Positions 16,206 to 23,101 of a DNA stretch of 64,000 nucleotides are shown here, piece by piece (positions within the stretch are counted from its first letter, which is position 1; the number at the start of each line of letters is the position of its first letter). Origin of the DNA: Kaistia granuli DSM 23481 (GTDB taxonomy: Bacteria; Pseudomonadota; Alphaproteobacteria; Rhizobiales; Kaistiaceae); NCBI RefSeq assembly GCF_000380505.1, contig NZ_AQYH01000005.1, positions 186,001 to 250,000 of the forward strand, in the 5' to 3' direction. The position numbers and the translations under genes are program-made. A model generated the notes under the pieces. That model ran no database searches. It was not told where the DNA came from and saw only the letters and a program-made list of their open reading frames with translations.

Positions 16206-17189
16206 ATGAAGAAACTGATCAACAGCGTGGCCGATGTGCTGGACGAAAGCCTGGACGGTTTCGCCGCCGCCCATGCCGATCTGATCGAGATGGATGGCGA
16301 GCGACGCTTCCTGCGCCGCCGCGCGGCGGCCTCCGGCAAGGTGGCGCTGATTTCCGGCGGCGGCTCCGGCCACGAGCCCCTGCATGCGGGTTTCGTCGGA
16401 CTGGGCATGCTGGACGCGGCCGTGCCGGGCGCGATCTTCACCTCGCCGACGCCGGACCGCATCCTGGCCGCGATCGAGGCGGTCGGCTCCGATGCCGGCG
16501 CCCTTCTGATCGTCAAGAACTATGAAGGCGACGTGATGAACTTCGAGATGGCGGCGGAGATGGCCTCCGGGCCGGTCGCGCGCGTTCTCGTCAATGACGA
16601 CGTCGCGGTCGACAACTCGGCCTACACCATTGGTCGGCGCGGCGTGGCGGGAACGCTGGTGGTCGAGAAGATCCTCGGCGCCGCCGCCGAGCAGGGGATG
16701 GATCTGGCCGAGCTGGTCGCGCTCGGCGAGCGGGTCAACGCCGCGACGCGCTCCATGGGCGTGGCGCTGAGCTCCTGCACGGTGCCGGCCGCGGGCAAGC
16801 CGACCTTCGAGCTGGCCGAAGACGAGATCGAGATTGGTGTCGGCATCCATGGCGAACCGGGCCGCCGGCGCGCGCCGATGGCGCCGGCCGATGCGATCGT
16901 GAACGAACTGCTGGACGCGATCCTCGCCGATCTGCGCCCGGCCGCCGGATCGCGCTGCCTGCTGTTCGTCAACGGTTTCGGCGGCACGCCGTCGAGCGAA
17001 CTTTACGTCGTGTACAACGCGGCCCAACGCCGTCTTGAGGCCGAGGGGCTGGACGTCGCGCGCAGCCTGGTCGGCACCTATGTGACGTCGCTGGAAATGG
17101 CCGGTTGTTCGCTGACCGTGACCGTTCTGGACGATGATCTGGCGGCGTTGTGGGACGCGCCGGTGCGGACCCCGGCCTTGCGCTGGTAG
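16206..17189 (+). CDS. dhaK: Dihydroxyacetone kinase substrate-binding subunit DhaK
   Basis: A 327-residue subunit that binds the ketose covalently. His215 in EIGVGIHGEPG is the residue that forms a hemiaminal with the substrate carbonyl. Other family blocks are LISGGGSGHEPLHAGFVG, TSPTPDRILAAI, IVKNYEGDVMNFEMAAE and NGFGGTPSSELYVVY. The ribosome-binding site is GGGGGAGGAAG. It completes a DhaKLM kinase using PEP as phosphate donor. Related kinases also act on tetruloses such as erythrulose, so dihydroxyacetone is the likely but not certain substrate. An SDR remnant continues in the same frame after its stop. Confidence 0.9.
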   Translation: MKKLINSVADVLDESLDGFAAAHADLIEMDGERRFLRRRAAASGKVALISGGGSGHEPLHAGFVGLGMLDAAVPGAIFTSPTPDRILAAIEAVGSDAGALLIVKNYEGDVMNFEMAAEMASGPVARVLVNDDVAVDNSAYTIGRRGVAGTLVVEKILGAAAEQGMDLAELVALGERVNAATRSMGVALSSCTVPAAGKPTFELAEDEIEIGVGIHGEPGRRRAPMAPADAIVNELLDAILADLRPAAGSRCLLFVNGFGGTPSSELYVVYNAAQRRLEAEGLDVARSLVGTYVTSLEMAGCSLTVTVLDDDLAALWDAPVRTPALRW

Positions 17190-17210
17190 AGCCACGCGCG
17201 AATATGGCCG

Positions 17211-17414
17211 ATTGCGCAGGAGATCCGCGTCGTCTCGGTCTCGCCGGGGCGGGTCGACACGGAATTCGTCAAGGGGCTCGACCAAGAATGGCGCGATCGG
17301 CAGGCGGCGCAGACGCCACTCGGGCGGGTTTCTGCGCCTGAGGACGTTGCCTCGCTCCTGCCGTTCGCGATCGGATCGGTCATTCCGATCGATTGCGGGA
17401 GGCCTTTGGGCTAG
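17211..17414 (+). pseudogene. 3' remnant of a short-chain dehydrogenase gene
   Basis: The frame following the dhaK stop translates to an SDR C-terminal part: AQEIRVVSVSPGRVDTEFVKG, then WRDRQAAQTPLGRVSAPEDVASLL, then GSVIPIDCGRPLG and a stop. The N-terminal cofactor fold and the catalytic Ser/Tyr/Lys region are absent, and about 15 residues seem lost between EDVASLL and the final strand. There is no start codon or ribosome-binding site. It is a leftover of a once complete dehydrogenase gene, cut off at the end of dhaK. Confidence 0.75.
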
Positions 17415-17577
17415 CGCATGGCCAGGTCGTGGCTGGGATGTTCTCCGGCAGCCTTTCGATCACCACATGGCTCGCTGACCATCGCTGAGCGATTTGGCCG
17501 AGTTACGCCCGGCATGATTGCCATCCGTTCGCAGCCGGTCAGGCTTTGAGCGCGGGGTGCATTCATAGGCCTCGCTA

Positions 17578-18723
17578 TCAAGGCGACTCGAGATTTTTGA
17601 GCAGGCTCTCGAACGTCGTCAGGGGGGCATCCGACGATAGGCTATTCGCATCGGATTGTGCCTCCAGGCGCAGTGGCAGTCGGCGTACGCCGCTGGGGCT
17701 GTAGCCGAATCGCTGTGTGAAGGCGCGGCTGAAATTGGCGGCCGAGTCGAAGCCGAAGGTCTCGGCCACGTCGGCGATCTTCCGTGTTTCCGAGAGGTCC
17801 GCCAGCATGGTGTGTGCGGCGAGCAGGCGCCGCTCCCGTATGTATTTCAGAACGCCGCCGGAACTCTCGAACAACTCATATAGACGCGTGCGTGAAATCG
17901 CCAGTTCCCGGCTGAGGGTGTCCGGAGTCAGATTCTCGGAAGCCAGATGGCTCTGGATGAATCGCCGCGCTCTTGTCATGAGTCCGACATACGAAGCCTG
18001 ATCCGTCTCGCAACCTGTTCCCACCAGATAGGAGACTGTGTCGAAAACCACCTCCAGCAGGCTGCTCCTCACGCTGGAGAGGTCATCATGGGTCAGCCGA
18101 TCGAGGCCTCCCTCGACGCTCGTCACGAAATCCACCAGCAGCCTGGAGTGCTGGCCGCCCAGGACCACGTGATGGCTGGCCTCCGGCAGGCCGCCGCGCG
18201 GCGCGAAGCGGTCGACGGGCGCGATCAGCGTGACCGATTCAGCCGCAGTGGCGCGCCCGCGGAACGGCTGGCCGAGCGATCGGATTTCGACCGTTCCTGG
18301 ACGACCCTCCGCCACGCGATCATCGACGGCGGTCCAGCTTTGACCCGAACGGAGAATGGTGAGTTGCCAATGGTCGATCGGGCTGAACCGGACCTGCTCG
18401 CGCGACCGCTCATAGCTGAACGCCGGAGCGGATTGCTGCACCAGCAGGATGCCACCGAGATTCCAGACGGCCTGACGGACCCGAAAACCTTGCTCGGCGC
18501 CGACGCCGGGCGGTAGGCGCACGTCCAGCAGCGGCGCCAGATATGTCTGCCAGGCACGAAACTGCTGATCCGCCGCGAGATGATCGGTGGCAAAGCGATG
18601 CGGGACGAGAGCAGCCGATTGGCTTGGTTCTTCCCCGAGCGGGATCAGCGGTACGCGCGGCAGGCGTCGGCGCTCGATAAATTCGGTCTGCTGGTCGATA
18701 TCCTTGGAATCGTCGGCCGCCAC
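17578..18723 (-). CDS. AraC-family regulator with N-terminal RxxxR motif (CuxR-like candidate)
   Basis: About 381 residues from a GTG at 18723 (AGGGG upstream); a TTG at 18780 would add 19. The C-terminal 100 residues form the AraC double HTH: LSRELAISRTRLYELFESSGG, then IADVAETFGFDSAANFSRAFTQRFGYSPSGVRR. The middle is a cupin-like AraC ligand-binding domain. Just before it stands IERRRLPRVPL, which holds RxxxR (Arg19 and Arg23 from the GTG). Sinorhizobium meliloti CuxR, an AraC-type activator of a related polysaccharide cluster, binds cyclic di-GMP through an N-terminal RxxxR plus a cupin domain. The gene lies near the end of that kind of cluster here, so a c-di-GMP-responsive activator is a reasonable inference. 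Without alignment it remains a candidate. Confidence 0.75.
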   Translation of the reverse strand: MAADDSKDIDQQTEFIERRRLPRVPLIPLGEEPSQSAALVPHRFATDHLAADQQFRAWQTYLAPLLDVRLPPGVGAEQGFRVRQAVWNLGGILLVQQSAPAFSYERSREQVRFSPIDHWQLTILRSGQSWTAVDDRVAEGRPGTVEIRSLGQPFRGRATAAESVTLIAPVDRFAPRGGLPEASHHVVLGGQHSRLLVDFVTSVEGGLDRLTHDDLSSVRSSLLEVVFDTVSYLVGTGCETDQASYVGLMTRARRFIQSHLASENLTPDTLSRELAISRTRLYELFESSGGVLKYIRERRLLAAHTMLADLSETRKIADVAETFGFDSAANFSRAFTQRFGYSPSGVRRLPLRLEAQSDANSLSSDAPLTTFESLLKNLESP

Positions 18724-19045
18724 CGGGGCACCCCTGTTAAGCCTAGACAATAGGCTAGACGCAAAGGCGGAGCCTATCAAGGTGGGCGAGATTTTCTAGC
18801 ATTTAAATAAGGATAGCTGACTATTCAGTAAGTATAATGGATGCGCTTATAATCTGAATTGTCCACTCAAGTCTGGCGGATCGACAGAAGAAGCGCCCTT
18901 CCGGCCGTGCTAAAGTACAGTCAAGCCGACCATTCCGCTGCGGGGGGATAGTGTCAATTTGAATGAAATTATCGAGGGTTCTCGGCGAAAATGTTAGCGG
19001 GCTGCCGCTAAGACGTCCTCTGGATCACCAGTAGGAGGCAATCCT
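18724..19045. other. AT-rich intergenic region with promoter-like elements
   Basis: About 320 nt between two diverging genes (araC-type on minus, small secreted protein on plus). It is clearly richer in A/T than its surroundings. Two perfect TATAAT hexamers occur at 18833-18838 and 18848-18853, without convincing -35 boxes. Close to the regulator start lies the inverted repeat listed separately. A good AGGAGG site for the plus-strand gene ends the region. Confidence 0.5.
18740..18756. promoter_or_regulatory. Inverted repeat upstream of the AraC-type gene
   Basis: AGCCTA and TAGGCT are perfect 6-bp arms with a 5-nt spacer, 17 bp upstream of the GTG start. A further AGCCTA copy lies at 18771-18776. 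The placement would suit an autoregulatory operator; this is inference. Confidence 0.35.
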
Positions 19046-19360
19046 GTGAGACACAATGAACTGCTTCGGAATACCCGCTGGAAGAGTCTGAATTGCTTGG
19101 CCATCGTCGCTTTCGGATTGGCAACGTGCGTGGCGTTGCCGGTCGGCGCGGAGGCGAAGGAAGCCCGGAAGAAGAAGGACGACACCCGGACCGTCTATCT
19201 CGTCAAATACCAGGTCAATGGCGAGGTCCGCTACAACAAGGTCGGCAAGGGGCAGGTCGTCAAGATTTCCGCCGCCGACAACGCGCGCGCCGGTTCCCTT
19301 GTCTGCACGCCAAGCGGCTTCGGACAGAAGTCACGATGCCATTCGCGCGGCCTCTTCTGA
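19046..19360 (+). CDS. Small secreted basic protein, unknown function
   Basis: A 104-residue protein starting with GTG, supported by a strong AGGAGG site 8 nt upstream. The N terminus is a long signal peptide (positively charged start, hydrophobic LAIVAFGLATCVALPV, likely cleavage after EA). The mature part is Lys-rich (KEARKKKDD), then TVYLVKYQVNGEVRYNKVGKGQVVKI, which looks like a short beta-strand domain. It ends with two Cys that could form a disulfide. I do not recognise a family. It lies between the AraC-type regulator and the end of the polysaccharide operon, on the opposite strand to both, so a cell-surface role is possible. Confidence 0.7.
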   Translation: MRHNELLRNTRWKSLNCLAIVAFGLATCVALPVGAEAKEARKKKDDTRTVYLVKYQVNGEVRYNKVGKGQVVKISAADNARAGSLVCTPSGFGQKSRCHSRGLF

Positions 19361-19490
19361 GGCGCCACACCGGCGCCCGCGTCGCTCCAGTTCCTTCGCC
19401 GTTCGGCCCCGCGCATTCCGAAAGCGTCCGACCGCTTTCGGGATGTCTGCGTTCGTGAGGTTCGGTAGGGCTCGGCTCTGCAGGGGACAG

Positions 19491-20003
19491 TCAGCGCGCG
19501 GCCTCCAGACGAGCCACATTCTTGCCGACGCGGTCGCCGCTGACGAACTTGCGGGCTTCGTCGCCGGGTCGCATGGGATTGTGCCGGAAGACATACCATT
19601 CACCGCCCAAGGCGGGCTTCTGGTAGATCACCCCGTCCTTCTCCCTGTGCAGGAAGCAGGTGCTGTTGTTGCCGTAGCCGGTCTGGTAGTGCCAGACGAC
19701 CTGCATACAGACCTTGCCGCCGAAGCTGGCCTTCCAGCGACCCTTGCCATAGGACCACACATCACCCTTTTCCGACCATCCGGTGAAACGGTGGCGTTCG
19801 GGCGAGAAGTAGCCGCCGCCAGTCTTCCATTTCCACGTTTTGCCGGAATAGAGCGCTTCAAGCGCCTGCACGCTCATCGGCGTGGCGGCGGCGGCCAGTT
19901 TCGCCGTCGCGGCCGCAGATTTCGATTGGGGGGCAGCATGGGCTCCCGCCACGAAGAGAAGGGGCAGAGCCGCGAGGGCGATCGAAAATCGGGTCGGAAA
20001 CAC
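19491..20003 (-). CDS. DUF995 secreted protein (distal copy)
   Basis: A 170-residue exported protein of the DUF995 family. The signal peptide ends after AHA. The family domain follows: MSVQALEALYSGKTWKWKTGGGYF, FTGWSEKGDVWSYGKGRW, VCMQVVWHY with Cys residues, STCFLHREKDGVIYQKP and GEWYVFRHN. It is the last gene of the polysaccharide operon, 122 nt after the GH26-like gene. A second DUF995 gene lies on the other side of that hydrolase at 21090. DUF995 is a rhizobial family of unknown function; the pattern of Trp/Gly strands suggests a small beta domain. Confidence 0.8.
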   Translation of the reverse strand: MFPTRFSIALAALPLLFVAGAHAAPQSKSAAATAKLAAAATPMSVQALEALYSGKTWKWKTGGGYFSPERHRFTGWSEKGDVWSYGKGRWKASFGGKVCMQVVWHYQTGYGNNSTCFLHREKDGVIYQKPALGGEWYVFRHNPMRPGDEARKFVSGDRVGKNVARLEAAR

Positions 20004-20125
20004 TTTGCTTTCCTCTCATGTCCGGGGTGCATCCGCATGGGCAGGTCGCGTGTCGGCGGCGATGCACGTGCAATGCAGAAGCGGGGAGCGGCCCTTGGGC
20101 CATCGACCGGAGCCGCTCCAGCGGA

Positions 20126-21082
20126 TCAGTTCGTTGGCCATTCCAGGGGGTGGTTCGCGACCTGCCAATCGGGGCGGCCCACATCCTTCGGCCAGGGATA
20201 GACTTCCCGGTCGTTGAAGTAGACCACCGAGGTCATGGCCGGGAATTCGGGATGCGGCCGATTGGCCTCCAACGCCCAAGAGCGGACGTAGTCGTCAGAG
20301 CCTTCGTAGCCGAGCTCTGCGATCACGATCGGCTTGCCGAAGCCCTTGACCCGATCATAGCCAGGCTTGGTCCGCTCCAAGAAGCCCACATCCCGGCCGA
20401 CGGTCAGCTTGTCATAGGGCTGGTATCCGAAGACCGACAGGCCGATCGTGTCGACATAGTCGGCGCCGGGGTAGAAGGCTTCGAGGCCCTCGTCGCCCTT
20501 GGGCGACCACATGTACTGGGCGTTGGGCAGGTGCTTGCGGCACACGTCCACCACATGACGGTAGGCCTTGATGTAGTCTTCCGGACGCCAGGAGGACCAG
20601 GTGAACTGGCCGGATTTGTCGTCCATTTCCTGGGCCCATCGGATCGTCACGGGGCTTTTCAGCTTTGCCGCCGTGGAGCAGACGGCGGTCATGTTGGAAT
20701 CGTACCGTCCCTTCAGGATGCCGCTGAGAAGATCCTCGGGCGTGGCGCGCCAGTCGCGGGCCCATGACCAGGGTTCCACGCTGATCAGGAGCGCCCGCCC
20801 GCGCTCGCGGGCATAGGCGTCCGCCATGGCGAGGCTTTCCAGGTCGACATCCTCCCAGGGCAGGAAGAGATGCTCGATCTTGGAGTTGGAGTCGTTGGCG
20901 TAGTCCCCATGCGGATCATAGGCGCCGGCGATCAGGGACTTAGCGGCGATTACCGGCCGCTTGTCCTGGAACTGGCTGCGATTGTCGACATTGGCGCCGG
21001 AAGCGCCACTCGCCGCATAGACAGCGCCAGAGAAGAACGCGCCGCAAAGTAGGGTTGCAGCCACCACATAGCGTGATTTCAT
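20126..21082 (-). CDS. GH26-like secreted glycoside hydrolase
   Basis: A 318-residue exported protein (signal peptide, cleavage near VYAAS) with a TIM-barrel hydrolase pattern of clan GH-A, closest to family 26 (mannanase/endoglycanase). The two expected carboxylates are visible: Glu152 in TIRWAQEMDD as acid/base and Glu256 in PIVIAELGYEG as nucleophile, and LISVEPWSW and YMWSPKGDE match other barrel strands. It lies in a polysaccharide synthesis operon between two DUF995 genes, so it likely trims or releases the polymer made by the GT2 protein in the periplasm or outside. The exact linkage cut cannot be read from sequence. Confidence 0.75.
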   Translation of the reverse strand: MKSRYVVAATLLCGAFFSGAVYAASGASGANVDNRSQFQDKRPVIAAKSLIAGAYDPHGDYANDSNSKIEHLFLPWEDVDLESLAMADAYARERGRALLISVEPWSWARDWRATPEDLLSGILKGRYDSNMTAVCSTAAKLKSPVTIRWAQEMDDKSGQFTWSSWRPEDYIKAYRHVVDVCRKHLPNAQYMWSPKGDEGLEAFYPGADYVDTIGLSVFGYQPYDKLTVGRDVGFLERTKPGYDRVKGFGKPIVIAELGYEGSDDYVRSWALEANRPHPEFPAMTSVVYFNDREVYPWPKDVGRPDWQVANHPLEWPTN

Positions 21083-21089
21083 AGCCGTC

Positions 21090-21668
21090 TCATTTCTTCG
21101 CTTGCTGTTTCATCGCCGGCCGGGCCTTTGGCGGCTGCGCTGGCTTCAGTTCGTCGAACCGGCCGGAGACCAGATCCGCGGAGACGAGCTTGTTCGCCTC
21201 GTCGTCCTCGCGAGCCTCGGCATGGCGGAAGACGTACCATCCGCCGTCCGGTTGCTTCTTCTGGTAGATCGTCCCGTTGCCGATGCGATGTTCGAAGCAA
21301 GTCCTGGCCGGGAAGACCTCCTGGCCGCTGTGCCAGTCCGCCTTGAGGCACATCAGCCCCGAATCCATCACGAGCCAGCGTCCTTCCGCCCAGGACTTGC
21401 CCTTTTCACCGTCGACCCAGGCGGTGAAGCGGCGGTCGGTGCTGTCCAGGCGGCCCGCGCCGTCCGGCCATTGCCAGCTCTTGTCGCCATAGAGCACGTA
21501 GAGTTCGGCGGCCGACATGACGGCGCTTCCCGCCGGCGGTTCACCCGCCGCCACCGGAGCGGTGGAGGCGACGGCCGGACCTGCCAGAAGCGCCGCTCCC
21601 AGGGCTGCAAGGGCGGTTGCCCTCAGCCGGGCCATGGCCCGGGTTGCGTCAGAATTCCGTTCTCTCAT
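21090..21668 (-). CDS. DUF995 secreted protein (proximal copy)
   Basis: A 192-residue exported DUF995 protein. The ATG at 21668 has a GGGAGG site and overlaps the stop of the UDP-glucose dehydrogenase gene by 4 nt; the longer open frame upstream is a shadow of that gene. After the signal peptide come MSAAELYVLYGDKSWQWPDG, RFTAWVDGEKGKSWAEGRW, LMCLKADWH, TCFEHRIGNGTIYQKK and GGWYVFRHAE, matching the distal copy block by block. The Lys-rich C terminus (RPAMKQQAKK) is unique to this copy. Coupled translation ties it to polymer production; function is unknown. Confidence 0.8.
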   Translation of the reverse strand: MRERNSDATRAMARLRATALAALGAALLAGPAVASTAPVAAGEPPAGSAVMSAAELYVLYGDKSWQWPDGAGRLDSTDRRFTAWVDGEKGKSWAEGRWLVMDSGLMCLKADWHSGQEVFPARTCFEHRIGNGTIYQKKQPDGGWYVFRHAEAREDDEANKLVSADLVSGRFDELKPAQPPKARPAMKQQAKK

Positions 21669-23083
21669 TCGAGCCTCCCACCCTTCGCCTGGTTGTCGCC
21701 CCCGCCCAGTCCTGCATGCGAACGGGGATCGCCCGCCTGCAATCCGTATTTGCCGCGTGTCTCCTGCCGCGCCGACGCAGGCCGGCCGATGGCCGAGACG
21801 CGGAAGCCGAGCTCCTCGGCTGCGCCACGTGAAAACGCGTTCCGGAGATCGACCAGAACCGCCTGGCGCATGGCGCGCTTGACGCGACCGAGGTCGAGCC
21901 GGCGGATGCTGTCCCATTCCGTCACGACCACCACCGCGTCGGCGTCGCGGACGCACTCATAGGCGTCGTGGCAGAACTCCACGTCCGACAGGATGCGGCT
22001 CGCATTCTCCGTGCCGATCGGGTCGTAGGCGCGGATATTGGCGCCGAAGCGCTGCAGCGTCTCGATCAGCGGCACGGACGGCGCGTCGCGCATGTCGTCC
22101 GTGTCCGGCTTGAAGGTGAGGCCCAGCACCGCGATCGTGGCGCCTTCGACGTCGCCGTCGAGCGCGTCCATCACCTTCAGCGCCATGCGGCGCTTGCGCG
22201 CCTCGTTGGCGGTGACGGTTTCCTCCACCAGCCGCAGCGCCACGCCATGGTCCTGCGCCGTACGCAGCAGCGCCAGCGTGTCCTTCGGGAAACAGGAACC
22301 GCCATAGCCGGGGCCGGCGTTCAGGAAGCTCGAGCCGATACGCTTGTCGAGACCCATGCCGAGCGCCAGTTCGCCAACGTCGCTACCGACTTCCTCGCAG
22401 AGGTCGGCCAGTTCGTTGATAAAGGTGATCTTGGTCGCGAGGAACGCGTTGGCTGCGTACTTGATCAGTTCCGAGGTGCGGCGGCGCGTGACGACGATGG
22501 GCGTGCCGCGGCTCTCGAGCGGCGGGCCATAGAGCTCCATCAGCGCCTTGCGCGCCCGCTGGTCCTCGACGCCGATCACCACCCGGTCCGGCTCGAGGAA
22601 GTCGCGGATCGCGACGCCCTCGCGCAGGAATTCCGGATTGGACGCAACCGAGAAGGTCCCTGCCGGCCGGATGGAGCCGATGATCTTCTCGACGACGTCG
22701 CCCGTGCCGACCGGAACGGTGGACTTGACGGTGACGACCGCGCCCTTCTCGAGATGGGGCGCGAGTTCGCGCGCGGCCATGTAGACGAAGGAGAGGTCCG
22801 CATCGCCATGGCCGGCGCGGGCCGGCGTGCCGACGGCGATCAGCACGACGGCGGCGCCCTTCAGGGCCTCGGCGAGGTTGCACGTGAACCCGAGCCGTCC
22901 TGCCTTCATGTTTTCCTCGACGAGCTCGTCGAGGCCAGGTTCGTAGATCGGCAGGATCGCTTGCTTCAGTCCGGCGATCTTCTGTGCGTCCTTGTCGACG
23001 CAGACCACCTGGTGCCCCCACGCGGCAAAGCATGTGCCGCTGACCAGTCCGACATATCCTGTCCCAATGACTGCGATCTTCAT
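21665..23083 (-). CDS. ugd: UDP-glucose 6-dehydrogenase
   Basis: A 472-residue cytoplasmic enzyme that oxidises UDP-glucose twice to UDP-glucuronate with NAD+. The N-terminal Rossmann motif is VIGTGYVGLVSG, the catalytic Cys264 lies in NAGPGYGGSCFPKDT, and the substrate Lys is in RRTSELIKYAANAFLATKI. The C-terminal nucleotide domain (VLGLTFKPDTDDMRDAPSVPLI) is complete. The last 40 residues are a polar tail not needed for catalysis. Its product feeds the UDP-glucuronate decarboxylase at the head of the same operon. The start is 18 nt after the GT2 stop. Confidence 0.93.
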   Translation of the reverse strand: MKIAVIGTGYVGLVSGTCFAAWGHQVVCVDKDAQKIAGLKQAILPIYEPGLDELVEENMKAGRLGFTCNLAEALKGAAVVLIAVGTPARAGHGDADLSFVYMAARELAPHLEKGAVVTVKSTVPVGTGDVVEKIIGSIRPAGTFSVASNPEFLREGVAIRDFLEPDRVVIGVEDQRARKALMELYGPPLESRGTPIVVTRRRTSELIKYAANAFLATKITFINELADLCEEVGSDVGELALGMGLDKRIGSSFLNAGPGYGGSCFPKDTLALLRTAQDHGVALRLVEETVTANEARKRRMALKVMDALDGDVEGATIAVLGLTFKPDTDDMRDAPSVPLIETLQRFGANIRAYDPIGTENASRILSDVEFCHDAYECVRDADAVVVVTEWDSIRRLDLGRVKRAMRQAVLVDLRNAFSRGAAEELGFRVSAIGRPASARQETRGKYGLQAGDPRSHAGLGGGDNQAKGGRLE

Positions 23084-23101
23084 TTTGGTTCTGCCTCCCT
23101 G

